A DNA stretch of 64,000 bases, taken from an uncultured bacterium (GTDB lineage: Bacteria > UBP6 > UBA1177). Position numbers and translations under genes: made by a program. This document shows, piece by piece, positions 8,722-17,216 of the stretch. Within the stretch, counting starts at the first letter, position 1. The number at the start of each line of letters is the position of its first letter. Where the stretch lies: contig CAJOFY010000010.1 of assembly GCA_905233945.1 (NCBI GenBank), forward strand, positions 1-64,000, given 5' to 3'. A model generated the notes under the pieces. The model saw only the letters and a program-made list of their open reading frames with translations. It was not told where the DNA came from and made no database searches.

Positions 8722-10518
8722 TTAAAGCAGTTCCTTGAGCTGCTGGAGCCTTTCGACAAAAACTTTCTCGAACATTTTGTAAGGCGCTATGTCTGTCATG
8801 TCGACGCCTGCGTCCTTGAGGATTTCGATAGGCGGTTTCGAGGTTCCGGCTTTGAGGAAGCCGTTGATATACTGCTCTGCCGGGATCTTGCCGCTTCTGA
8901 CGCCTTCAGCGAGCGAAAGTGCGCCGATAAAGCCGACGACATACTTGTAAACGTAATAGTTGTAGTAGAAATGAGGAACGAAAGCCCACTCGTTCTTGTA
9001 GAGCTCGTCGATCTTCATGAGGCCGTATTCCTCGCCGTAGTACCTGCTCAGAGTCTGGCCGTAAAGGTCGTTGAGAAATTCGGGAGTGAGAACTTCGCCG
9101 GCTTCGACTTTCTTGTAGATCCCGTCCTCGAATTCAGCGAACTGCATCTGTCTGAAAACAGTCGATCTCGCCATTTCGATGAAGTGATTGAGGAGGAATT
9201 TCTTCTCTTCCTTGTCCTGCGTCGTATCGATAAGGCGGTTGATGAGCATGATTTCATTGAAAGTACTTGCAACTTCGGCTACAAAAATCGTGTACTGCGA
9301 CTTTTCGTAGGGCTGGAACTTGTTGGAATAGTATGAATGGATCGCGTGACCCATTTCGTGAGCCAGAGTTGAAGCCGAATTGTAGTCGTCAATGTGGTTC
9401 AAGAGAACGTAGGGATGCGTGTCGTAAGCCATGCCTTCCATGTATGCGCCGCTGACTTTGCCTTCGTTCGGATAGATATCGACCCAGCCGTTTGCCGGGT
9501 CCATAGCTTCGGCGATAGCTTTTCTGTATTCGTCTGTCATGCAGGACATCGCTTCGTTTATGAGTTTTACGGAATCTTCGTAGGTGTAGACTCTGCTGTT
9601 GCCGCCTTTTACCATAGTTGCGTAAATATCGTGGTAGCCCTGATCCGGAATATTGAGGACTTCCTTTTTGAGAGCTAAATATTCGTGAAGTGCCGGCAGA
9701 ATGGCGCGGACATTGTCACGCAGAGTGTAGAAGAAATTCGACGGAAGCTCGTTTTCCTTCATCTCCTTGTCGAGAGCATCGGAATATTTTCTGATCTTTG
9801 CGACTGTCGCATAGTATTTTGTCTGGTAGTGAAGCATCTTCGCAAGCGAGTTTTTGTAGCTGTCGTAAGTTTTCCAGAAAACGTCGAAGATTTTCTTTCT
9901 CGTCTCGCGGTTGTCGCTCTGGCGGAATCTTGCGTAAGTCTGGATGTTCGCTTCCATTTTCTCGCCTTCAAGTTCGATTTCGGGGAACTTCATGTCAGCC
10001 GAAGCGAAAGTGGAGTAGGTTTCGTATTCGCCGAGAGCCAAGCCGCCGAACTCAGCCATGATCTTCTCTTCTGGTTCGGAGAGAGTGTGCGGCTTGTTCA
10101 GAAGAATAGCGTCGAAATATCTTGAAAAATCACTGAAATCAGGATCGTTTTTGAAGCCGAGCAGCTTTTCTTCGCTGTAGGAGAGAAGTTCCGGCTCCAT
10201 GAAAGAGCTTGCAGCCGCCATTTTTGTCATAGCTGCAGCCGCCATGCCCGAAAGTTCCTGCCATTTGCCGACGCTCATGTCGACATCGCGGTTTCTGTCT
10301 GCGTAACACTGAAGTTTTGCGCCTCTTCTCATTGCGTCGCTTGAAATTCTGAGAGCTTTGAGAAGAGTTTCCTTTTCACCGAGTTTTCCGGCGAATTTCA
10401 CGATTTCGGCAGCGTCTTTTTCAAGGCACTGGAACTCGTTAGCGACTTCTTCTTCATTTTTGTACAGGTGGCTCGTCTGCCAGCAGTTTTTCGGATCGAC
10501 TTCGTTTCTTTTCAGCAT
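8722..10518 (-). CDS. pepF: Oligoendopeptidase F, M3 family metallopeptidase
   Basis: PepF is a cytosolic zinc peptidase that cuts oligopeptides. The 598-residue product carries the M3 zinc motif HEMGHAIHSYY, with the third ligand Glu in the following EVASTFNE block, and the usual C-terminal region (YYYNYYVYKYVVG). The start is the ATG at 10518 because a perfect GGAGG lies seven bases upstream; a TTG start at 10530 would fall inside that site. It is convergent with the beta-helix lipoproteins and divergent from the serpin gene, with both promoters packed between 10.55 and 10.61 kb. Confidence 0.93.
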   Translation of the reverse strand: MLKRNEVDPKNCWQTSHLYKNEEEVANEFQCLEKDAAEIVKFAGKLGEKETLLKALRISSDAMRRGAKLQCYADRNRDVDMSVGKWQELSGMAAAAMTKMAAASSFMEPELLSYSEEKLLGFKNDPDFSDFSRYFDAILLNKPHTLSEPEEKIMAEFGGLALGEYETYSTFASADMKFPEIELEGEKMEANIQTYARFRQSDNRETRKKIFDVFWKTYDSYKNSLAKMLHYQTKYYATVAKIRKYSDALDKEMKENELPSNFFYTLRDNVRAILPALHEYLALKKEVLNIPDQGYHDIYATMVKGGNSRVYTYEDSVKLINEAMSCMTDEYRKAIAEAMDPANGWVDIYPNEGKVSGAYMEGMAYDTHPYVLLNHIDDYNSASTLAHEMGHAIHSYYSNKFQPYEKSQYTIFVAEVASTFNEIMLINRLIDTTQDKEEKKFLLNHFIEMARSTVFRQMQFAEFEDGIYKKVEAGEVLTPEFLNDLYGQTLSRYYGEEYGLMKIDELYKNEWAFVPHFYYNYYVYKYVVGFIGALSLAEGVRSGKIPAEQYINGFLKAGTSKPPIEILKDAGVDMTDIAPYKMFEKVFVERLQQLKELL

Positions 10519-10553
10519 TTTTTCCTCCAAATCAAATGTTCATAAACAAATTG

Positions 10554-10587
10554 CGCGGCATTATAATTTTTCTTGAGAAAAGCACAA
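10554..10587 (-). promoter_or_regulatory. Predicted pepF promoter
   Basis: On the minus strand: TTGTGC (10587-10582), a 16-bp spacer, TATAAT (10565-10560), then GCCGCGC. It overlaps the divergent serpin promoter, so the two may compete for polymerase. Confidence 0.6.
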
Positions 10588-10607
10588 ACAAAAATAAAAT
10601 TCTGCGG
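10573..10607 (+). promoter_or_regulatory. Predicted serpin promoter
   Basis: TTGAGA (10573-10578), a 16-bp spacer, TAAAAT (10595-10600), then TCTGCGG. It is nearly identical over about 35 bases to the sequence before the cyclophilin gene at 12107-12141. Confidence 0.6.
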
Positions 10608-10641
10608 CGGACTTGATGATTACAGACTGTAGGAGGTCAAA

Positions 10642-12069
10642 ATGAAAAAACTCATCGTTTTGATTGGCTTTTTTATGATTTTATCGCTTGCAGGCTGCGG
10701 CGGCAGTTCTTCAAGCGGAGAGAAGGGTGCTGAGCCGGATGATGACGGTTCCGCGCCGTTCAATGACGATGAAACTGGCGATTTCGAGGTCGTCAGTGAC
10801 GATGATTTTACGGAACCGGCTGAAGAAGATGCCGCTCCGCAGACATACGAGGAATGGGAAAACGCCTACGCAAAGGCGGATGCTCAGGCGGAGCAGGTTC
10901 AGGCTCCGTTTGTAGAGGCGAACACGAACTTCGGAATGACGCTCTTCGCGAAGCTCAACGAGCGTGGCGAAAACATCATGATTTCACCGCTTTCAATTTC
11001 AATCGCCATGGCGATGACTTTAGGCGGTGCGGGAAACAGCGGAACATTCGACGAGCTGATGGATTTTCTCGGCTACAAGGCGGCGGGGTACGACGACTAC
11101 ATGACGCTGAACGAGCAGTTTGACTTTCTTTTGCAGAGTCTGACCTATTTCGATAAGGATTTCGAGCTTTCTCTGGCAAATTCGATGTGGCTTGACGACG
11201 ACTTCAGGGGAAAGGTCAGCAAGACGTTTGTGAACGATCTTAAAAAGTATTACGGCGCCGGCTATTTTGTCGAGGATTTCGCTGATTCGAAAACTGTAGG
11301 GAAGATCAATTCCTGGGTCAATAATGAAACAAACGGGAAAATTACTGAAATTATTGATAAAATAGACGAAGACACGATGATGCTCCTGCTAAATGCGGTC
11401 TATTTCAGGGCAAACTGGATGCAGCAGGTCGACTCGGAAGGAGAGATTGAACAGGGATACTTTGTCACGAGCAGCGGTTCAAGAAAACCGGCTAAGTTCT
11501 TCCGCGGAATGCTTCGCGAGCGTCAATTCTACAACGGACCGGCTGTGCGAGACGGTATGGATATCCGGATGCTGGCTGTTCCTTTCGGGAGATGGGCGGC
11601 TTCAATATACTTCTTCATGCCGTGGGACTCCGACGGTTCTGTTGACGATATGATTGCCGAGATGGCCGAAAACGGGATCGGAAAATATTTCGACAGAGTC
11701 AACGATGCGTACAGAGATTACAGCGAATTCGAGCTCCCGCGCGTCAGATTCGAATACAAGGAGTCGGTGGAGGATGACTTTTACGGGATGGGGCTGAAAA
11801 AGCCGTTTGACGATAATTACGGCTTTGACGGGATTGTCAAAGACAAACTCATTATCAGCGAGATCCTTCACAACACCTACTTCAGCATGGATGAAAAGGG
11901 AGTCGAGGCATCGGCTGTGACTAAGGTTGACTTTGAAGTCGGCGCAGGTGTAGACGGCTTTGACCCGACACTTTTCCGTTTCGACCGGCCGTTTGTATTT
12001 GCTGTCCGCGACGACAGAACAGGCACGCTTCTTTTCATAGGCAAGGTCGAAGAGCCTGAGTTCGACTGA
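10642..12069 (+). CDS. Serpin-family lipoprotein protease inhibitor
   Basis: The 475-residue protein has a signal peptide with lipobox (LAGC, then GGSSSS), an acidic linker to about residue 70, and a full-length serpin fold. Serpin landmarks are ENIMISPLSISIAMAMTLGG (helix B region), LLNAVYFRANW (strand region), the hinge DEKGVEASAVTK, and the C-terminal FDRPFVFAVRD followed by TLLFIGKV. The hinge has small residues at the positions needed for loop insertion, so it is probably inhibitory, although P14 is Val rather than the usual Thr/Ser. The reactive loop is about five residues longer than in alpha-1-antitrypsin, so P1 cannot be fixed. AGGAGG precedes the start. Surface anchoring suggests defence against external serine or cysteine proteases. 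Confidence 0.93.
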   Translation: MKKLIVLIGFFMILSLAGCGGSSSSGEKGAEPDDDGSAPFNDDETGDFEVVSDDDFTEPAEEDAAPQTYEEWENAYAKADAQAEQVQAPFVEANTNFGMTLFAKLNERGENIMISPLSISIAMAMTLGGAGNSGTFDELMDFLGYKAAGYDDYMTLNEQFDFLLQSLTYFDKDFELSLANSMWLDDDFRGKVSKTFVNDLKKYYGAGYFVEDFADSKTVGKINSWVNNETNGKITEIIDKIDEDTMMLLLNAVYFRANWMQQVDSEGEIEQGYFVTSSGSRKPAKFFRGMLRERQFYNGPAVRDGMDIRMLAVPFGRWAASIYFFMPWDSDGSVDDMIAEMAENGIGKYFDRVNDAYRDYSEFELPRVRFEYKESVEDDFYGMGLKKPFDDNYGFDGIVKDKLIISEILHNTYFSMDEKGVEASAVTKVDFEVGAGVDGFDPTLFRFDRPFVFAVRDDRTGTLLFIGKVEEPEFD

Positions 12070-12106
12070 TTTTCGAGCCAATATGTCAAAATATTTGTAG
12101 ATTTTC

Positions 12107-12141
12107 TTGAGAAAAGCACAAACAAAACTAAAATTCCGCGG
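12107..12141 (+). promoter_or_regulatory. Predicted promoter of cyclophilin-queD
   Basis: TTGAGA (12107-12112), a 16-bp spacer, TAAAAT (12129-12134), then TCCGCGG. It closely matches the serpin promoter. Confidence 0.6.
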
Positions 12142-12166
12142 TTTTTTTGTTAATTTGGAGATCGAG

Positions 12167-12847
12167 ATGAAAAAAAGTTTTAGAATCATTTTTGGTTCCT
12201 TGTTCTGTTTCTTTCTTTTCCTTGCCGTTTCCTGCGGCGAATCTGAAAAAAAGCCTGATCCGCTTGAAATCACTCACAAAATTCTGCTCGAAACAAGTGA
12301 AGGAAACATCACTTTGGGGCTTTACGGCAACGGAATGCCCGGCACAGTGACCAATTTTGTGGGATATGTTGAGCGCGGTTTTTATGACGGCCTCATTTTC
12401 CACAGAGTCGTCAAAGGATTCGTGATCCAGGGCGGCGGACTTTACGAAAATCTGACGGAAAAAGAGCCTCTTGCACCGATAAAACTTGAAATGCCGCCTA
12501 GTGTCGAAGTCAAGGACGAAAGCGGCAAGGTCACGGGCAGAAAACTTCTGATTTCCCACGACAAATACACTCTGGCCATGGCAAGAAGACGCGATCCAGA
12601 CAGCGCCGCAAGCCAGTTTTACATCACTTTGGAAGCGACGCACAACCTCGACCCGAATCCGAACACGACGCAGCCCAACGGATACGCTCCTTTCGGAAAG
12701 GTCCTCGAAGGTTTTGAAGTTGTCGACAAAATCGGCGCGAAACCTGTTACGACGAAAAACGGCTATCAGGGCGTTCCTGTTGAAAATGTCAGAATAATCA
12801 AGATGAGCATCATTGAAAAACCGGGAATGAACAAGGAGAAAAAATAA
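12167..12847 (+). CDS. Cyclophilin-type peptidyl-prolyl isomerase lipoprotein
   Basis: This 226-residue protein catalyses cis-trans isomerisation of prolyl bonds in the envelope. The signal peptide ends in a lipobox (LAVSC, then GES). The cyclophilin domain shows FHRVVKGFVIQGG, a variant of the FHRI/RVI-x-FMIQGGD core, then SAASQFYITL and GYAPFGKVLEGFEVV. The start at 12167 follows GGAG and lies just after a predicted promoter; a start 20 codons upstream would sit on the promoter and is rejected. The TAATG overlap with queD indicates coupled translation. Confidence 0.93.
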   Translation: MKKSFRIIFGSLFCFFLFLAVSCGESEKKPDPLEITHKILLETSEGNITLGLYGNGMPGTVTNFVGYVERGFYDGLIFHRVVKGFVIQGGGLYENLTEKEPLAPIKLEMPPSVEVKDESGKVTGRKLLISHDKYTLAMARRRDPDSAASQFYITLEATHNLDPNPNTTQPNGYAPFGKVLEGFEVVDKIGAKPVTTKNGYQGVPVENVRIIKMSIIEKPGMNKEKK

Positions 12848-13224
12848 TGAAATTCGAAGTTTACCGCGAAGTTCAGTTTTCATCCGCCCACAGACTGAGA
12901 AACTACCACGGAAAATGCGAGAATCTTCACGGCCACAACTGGCGCGTAAGACTTTTCGTGACGAGAGACGGGCTTGACGAAACCGGCTTTGTAATGGATT
13001 TCAAGGTTCTTGACGCGGTTTTGAAAGAAATTATGGAGCTTCTCGATCATAAAGATTTGAATTCATTGAAAGAATTTGAAACCGTAAATCCCACTGCCGA
13101 AAATATCGCGCTTCTTGTCTTCAAACTCGCGGAAGAGAAAATCGCCAAACTGGATAAGGAAGTTAAAGTCTCCAAAGTCTGCGTCTGGGAAAGCGATAAA
13201 TCGTGTGCCGTAGTTCAGCTGTAA
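12847..13224 (+). CDS. queD: 6-carboxytetrahydropterin synthase QueD
   Basis: QueD (6-pyruvoyl-tetrahydropterin synthase family) converts dihydroneopterin triphosphate to 6-carboxytetrahydropterin in queuosine/7-deazaguanine synthesis. The 125 residues include the zinc His (FSSAHRL), the catalytic Cys and the paired zinc His in CENLHGHNW, and the later HKDLN and PTAEN blocks. AAGGAG precedes the start, which overlaps the cyclophilin stop. Other que genes are not nearby in this window. Confidence 0.93.
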   Translation: MKFEVYREVQFSSAHRLRNYHGKCENLHGHNWRVRLFVTRDGLDETGFVMDFKVLDAVLKEIMELLDHKDLNSLKEFETVNPTAENIALLVFKLAEEKIAKLDKEVKVSKVCVWESDKSCAVVQL

Positions 13225-13538
13225 CCTTGGTAAAGCCTTAAATCGGCAGACTCAAAATTATTCCTGTTGACTTTGATTTTTTTTGGATTAAAAACAGTCT
13301 TGTCTTAGGTTCTCGATAATTGATGCATGGAGATTTTACCGGTTCTGTCGCGAGGCGGATACCTCATTGGCAAATACATCACGGGCAGTGGTGGATCGGT
13401 AAACAAGCCGGCGCTCGTTTTAAGCAGTTGTTTTCGGCTTGAGGGGCTTTTGCAGGTTGTCAAAGACTCTTTTCCCCGCACGAAATTATCAAAAAAGTTT
13501 TTTATAAACATTCTATCGCACTGATGGCGGGGGTTAAA
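13225..13538 (+). other. Intergenic region before orphan ORF
   Basis: This 314-base stretch holds a possible promoter, TTGACT (13267) with a 16-bp spacer to TAAAAA (13289). It also contains a 65-codon open frame (13327-13524) that lacks a ribosome-binding site and resembles nothing known to me. It may be the eroded left edge of the accessory array. Confidence 0.3.
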
Positions 13539-15155
13539 ATGGATTGTCTTTCTAAATTTAGTGAAATTAAAGAAAGTATCGTCAAATGTTTGCTGGAAAA
13601 GCGTTCGGAAGAAGACTGGAAGAAATGGGTCGACGAATGGATCATAGATATTCAGGATTTGTATGGAGTCGCAGAACATATAATAACTAAATCCCCTTCC
13701 GCATTTCCTGACAGTTTGTACTATATTCTGGCCGGTTTTTTGAACGATACTGACTTTTTGAAATCCGCTCTGCAAGAGAAACATCTGAATCCTGTAATTT
13801 ATTTTGAGCTACTTGAAGAATTGTCAGACACAGGCTTTGCCTGTCTGCGCGACGATGCAAAAAAAGAAGTTGCTGGGATCCTCTTTGAATTTAAAGAATT
13901 TATTGATCAAAGCTATCGTTGCCGCGGAATAAGCTATGAGGAGGTAAATAAAAAATTCCTCTCTTTGATAAAGTCGCTTGATCCCGAATATGACGTGACA
14001 GATATCCTCAGGAGCATTGCGGCAATGATGATAAGAGATACTGAAGTGAAAAATGAGAAGGATCTTTTCGAAGTAACAGGCGGGGTGTGCGCATGGAATT
14101 TTATAAACAGCTACAACTGTCTGGAGTTTCTGTATGTCGACGGTGTATTTAATGAAAAGAAATTTGATGAGATAAATTCATTTTTCTACAAAAACTTCTT
14201 TCGTGAAAAAGTACTCAATAGCGAGTGCTTTAAAAAACTTCCGGAATTTTTTCAAAAGACAGTCATTTTCCTGCAGATCGGAGGTTTTAAAAACGGTGAG
14301 CTTCTGTCCGAACTCGGAATCGATAACGATGATTTGAAAGAGTATTTGAAAAAAGAGATTGATAACTTTCTACTTGAGCTCAAGAAAATTGCCGGAAATG
14401 CAGGAAAACCCTCCGATTACTATGCCGGAGAATCCCTATCCCAACAATATTGGTTATCTGACCCGGAATCGTATCTTGTGACACAGATCTTTAACAGATC
14501 TATCTCGTTTCTGAAAAAATATTCCGGATCATGGAAAGCGCTGAAACCGATGCTCGCCATTTTCAGAAGCCTTAAGAAACAGGCGTATCATATGTGTCTG
14601 CAGCGACGGGAAATCTACTTATACCCATGGGCTTTCGTGCCAGTCAGTATAACTCAGCTTTTGGGCTCCATGGAGGAGAGTGAAACTAGGGAAGTGTGCG
14701 CTGAGTGGTTCGAATATCTCGGAAAGCAGCTGCGTTCGGCTGATGATTTCGAAGTGAAAAAACGTACTGAAAATCCGGAACTAGTTCAGGAAAAGTTCAG
14801 GAATGGCTACGACATAAAAGTGATCGAACCGCATCCTGTATGGCGGGAAGCATACTGCGAAGCGGCTGGCGATCTGCGAGTAAATTTAGGCTTTGAAAAA
14901 TGCAGGATATTTAAACACCTGCAAAAATATGATATTGATGAGAATGTGAGAAAGGCGGCAGGCAAAACTCTAGAACGTGTTGAGAAAATCAAGGAAAAGT
15001 TCGATTCTACTTCAAGAAAAAGAGCACTTCTCAACGCATGGTGGTGGTACAGAGTCGCGCATTTGAAAAGCCTGAACATTGATTTTGACTGGGTGTCGGC
15101 ACAGGACCGCAAGAGGAAGGAGGTCAGTTTCTACTTTCCGAAAGATTTCTTTTAG
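13539..15155 (+). CDS. Orphan helical protein, unknown function
   Basis: I do not recognise this family. The product is about 538 residues and predominantly alpha-helical; there is no signal peptide or membrane segment. The C-terminal third contains an HEAT-like stretch (EAAGDLRVNLGFEK, then VRKAAGKTLERVEKI). The last 60 residues are rich in Trp and basic residues. The ATG at 13539 follows GGGGG; an in-frame ATG five codons earlier is possible. It ends 18 bases before the first copy of the thioesterase-tail repeat, the same arrangement as the other blocks of the array, suggesting it arrived as accessory DNA. Confidence 0.7.
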   Translation: MDCLSKFSEIKESIVKCLLEKRSEEDWKKWVDEWIIDIQDLYGVAEHIITKSPSAFPDSLYYILAGFLNDTDFLKSALQEKHLNPVIYFELLEELSDTGFACLRDDAKKEVAGILFEFKEFIDQSYRCRGISYEEVNKKFLSLIKSLDPEYDVTDILRSIAAMMIRDTEVKNEKDLFEVTGGVCAWNFINSYNCLEFLYVDGVFNEKKFDEINSFFYKNFFREKVLNSECFKKLPEFFQKTVIFLQIGGFKNGELLSELGIDNDDLKEYLKKEIDNFLLELKKIAGNAGKPSDYYAGESLSQQYWLSDPESYLVTQIFNRSISFLKKYSGSWKALKPMLAIFRSLKKQAYHMCLQRREIYLYPWAFVPVSITQLLGSMEESETREVCAEWFEYLGKQLRSADDFEVKKRTENPELVQEKFRNGYDIKVIEPHPVWREAYCEAAGDLRVNLGFEKCRIFKHLQKYDIDENVRKAAGKTLERVEKIKEKFDSTSRKRALLNAWWWYRVAHLKSLNIDFDWVSAQDRKRKEVSFYFPKDFF

Positions 15156-15173
15156 GAGAAGGAAATAAAACCG

Positions 15174-15228
15174 CTATTTCCCGCTTCTGATTATCTCGTT
15201 GACTCTGTTCACGAAAACTTCGGGGCAG
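15174..15228 (-). repeat. Thioesterase-tail repeat, copy A (55 bp)
   Basis: Read on the minus strand this encodes CPEVFVNRVNEIIRSGK and a TAG stop, matching the last codons of the thioesterase at 24440-24846. Homology ends abruptly at 15228. It is the shortest and most diverged-looking copy. Confidence 0.8.
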
Positions 15229-15358
15229 GCTGGTTAATTGTTTGAAAGAAAAAATTGTTTAAATATTTGTGTTTTATTGATAAATAAATCAATTTTTTAT
15301 ATTGTTTATGTGATTTAAAAATTGATCTTTTATAATTGTTAAAGTAGAATGATTCGAT

Positions 15359-15491
15359 TTCGGAATTTAGTCGTTTTTGCGAGTAACCTGCGATTCAAAA
15401 ATTTGCGGTTTTATGATTGTTTTTATTGCAAAAAATAGAATCTAAGTATAATTGTTTCGTAATTTAGTTGTTTTTGCGAGTAACTTCCGAC
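15359..15491 (+). repeat. 35-bp direct repeat upstream of ATPase
   Basis: A segment starting TTCGGAATTTAGTCGTTTT (15359-15393) recurs as TTCGTAATTTAGTTGTTTT (15456-15491) with few mismatches. Each copy has TATAATTGTT a short way upstream, so the promoter region of the broken ATPase looks internally duplicated. The surrounding 15230-15500 is AT-rich with no other feature seen. Confidence 0.55.
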
Positions 15492-15500
15492 GGAGGAAAA

Positions 15501-16783
15501 ATGATAGTCGAGCGTGAAAAATATCTTCAGGCTTTACTGAAAAAAAGGTGGAACGGTCAAATAAAGATTGTGACAGGCATCAGAAGATGCGGGAAAAGTA
15601 CGCTTCTTTTCGGGCTTTTCCGACAGGCTCTTATTGATTCAGGTGTCAGGCAGTCTCAGATTATAATTTTGGAGCTTGATTCCGATGCAAATGAAAAATA
15701 TCGGAATCCTGACGCTCTTTCGGCGTATATCCGTCAGAAAATCATAGATCCGCGGGAAAAATATTATGTTCTGCTTGATGAAATCCAGTATGCAATATCG
15801 AAGGAAGAACTGAAAAACAAGGATAACCCGGTAAAATTATACAGTGTTTTGAACGGCTTGCTGCATCTTGGGAATGTTGATGTCTATGTGACCGGCAGCA
15901 ATTCAAAAATGCTGTCGAAAGATATTTCCACCGAGTTCAGGGGACGCGGTGATGTCATCAAAGTTTATCCGTTTTCGTTCAACGAATATTACCGCGCTTC
16001 CGGCAAGGACAAATTCGATGCATACAACGAATATGTGATGTTCGGCGGAATGCCTTATCTTTTGAATCTGGATTCTGACAATGAAAAACACGAATATTTA
16101 GCCGGACTTTTTGAAGAAATTTACTTCAAGGATATCGAGGAACGCTATGATGTGGCGACACCGGGAATTTTGCGCGAACTTGCATCAGCTCTCTCATCTT
16201 CAGTGGGTTCGCTCACGAACGCAAGCAAAATTTCCAAAAGCATAAAAACAGCTAAAAACATCAGCATTGATCCTGAAACTATCGGGAAATATTTGAATTA
16301 TCTGACAGACAGCTTTTTGTTCAGCGAGGCCGCAAGGTATGATGTCAAAGGAAAAAAATATTTTGAATATCCTTACAAATATTACTCGGTTTAAGAAATG
16401 CACGGCTCGGTTTCAGGCAGCAGGAAGAGAACCATATTCTGGAAAATTTGATTTACAACGAGCTTTTATGCCGCGGTTGTATTGTTGATGTCGGAGTCGT
16501 TCCTCTTGTTGAAAGGGATAATGCCGGCAGGCGAACGCAGAAAAACTGCGAAATTGATTTCGTGGTCAGAAAAGGAAGTAAGCAATATTACATACAGTCA
16601 GCTCTTTCCATAGATGATCCTCTAAAAGAAGCAACGGAACTCAGACCTCTTCTCCGGACAAAAGATTCTTTCAAAAAAATTGTTGTCTCAAAGTCATACG
16701 GTAAAAGCTGGATCGATGAAAACGGCATTCTCAGGATAAATCCGATTGACTTCCTGCTTGATGAAGAGAGCCTTGAAAGGTGA
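15501..16783 (+). pseudogene. AAA_14/DUF4143 ATPase, frameshifted
   Basis: The N-terminal part (15501-16394) begins after GGAGG. It shows the P-loop variant GIRRCGKSTL, the Walker B-like YVLLDEIQ, and the family block VTGSNSKMLSKDISTEFRGR. Translation then stops after KYYSV, but the downstream frame continues the same protein (RQQEENHILENLIYNEL to the TGA at 16783). Comparison with the intact paralogue at 23187-24437 implies loss of ten bases near 16388 between two TCGGT direct repeats. ATPases of this family are widespread in multiple copies and of unclear function; accessory or conflict roles are suspected. It precedes repeat copy B by 79 bases. Confidence 0.85.
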
Positions 16784-16802
16784 GATCATGGTTGCACATC
16801 AA

Positions 16803-16836
16803 GTCAGTTTTTTGATATGTATACTTGAAAACTGAC
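16803..16836 (+). other. Hairpin (9-bp arms) before repeat copy B
   Basis: GTCAGTTTT (16803-16811) is the exact reverse complement of AAAACTGAC (16828-16836), with a 16-base loop. No T-run follows on either strand, so a terminator role is uncertain. Confidence 0.4.
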
Positions 16837-16862
16837 AAGCCTACTGATTGCAAGTGGGTGGT

Positions 16863-17060
16863 TTATTTCCCGTTTCCGATTATCTCGTTGACTTTGTTCA
16901 CGAAAACTTCGTGGCAGACGAATTCAGACTCCATTTTCGAGATGTTGAAAGCCATCTGGGTGCTTTCGGCTCTTGTGGTCAACTCTCCTTTTTCATTGAA
17001 GATTTCGTATCCTCGTATTCGAGGAGGCTTGAGACTATTTTCGCGTTTTCGCCGAAGTAG
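16863..17060 (-). repeat. Thioesterase-tail repeat, copy B (198 bp)
   Basis: This is the longest extra copy. It reads on the minus strand from the YFGENAKIVSSLLE region to the stop codon of the thioesterase. It shares with the resident gene (24440 onward) the same frame break between LLE and the YEIFNEKGEL block. It has six more bases at that point, so the resident gene appears to carry an additional six-base deletion. Confidence 0.85.
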
Positions 17061-17216
17061 ATTTAAAGTATTCTGCTGTTTTGCTCAGAATGACTCGATT
17101 TTCTCAAAACTGTCTTCCCAAAATTTTTTTGACTTGACCAACGGCGAGAGTGAGCGCCCGTCTCTTCAAAAGGCGGGCGAAATATGCTCGCTACGCTGCG
17201 CAAAATGCAACCTCCT
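17061..17216 (+). other. Intergenic region with REP-like fragment and hairpin
   Basis: TTTTGCTCAGAATGACTCGA (17082-17101) resembles the dispersed CTTCGCTCAGCATGAC-type repeat that also appears inside the restriction gene at 22.55 kb. CGCCCG (17154-) pairs with CGGGCG (-17179) around a 13-base loop. No gene is seen. Confidence 0.35.

Noticed and set aside
8716-9336. 206-codon plus-strand frame overlapping pepF
   Set aside because: Antisense shadow of a well-supported M3 peptidase gene, no family resemblance.
13230-13262. tRNA-like fragment (GGCAGACTCAAAAT)
   Set aside because: No acceptor stem, T arm or complete cloverleaf can be formed around it.
13327-13524. 65-codon frame before the orphan ORF
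   Set aside because: No ribosome-binding site or recognised similarity; kept only as a remark on the intergenic region.
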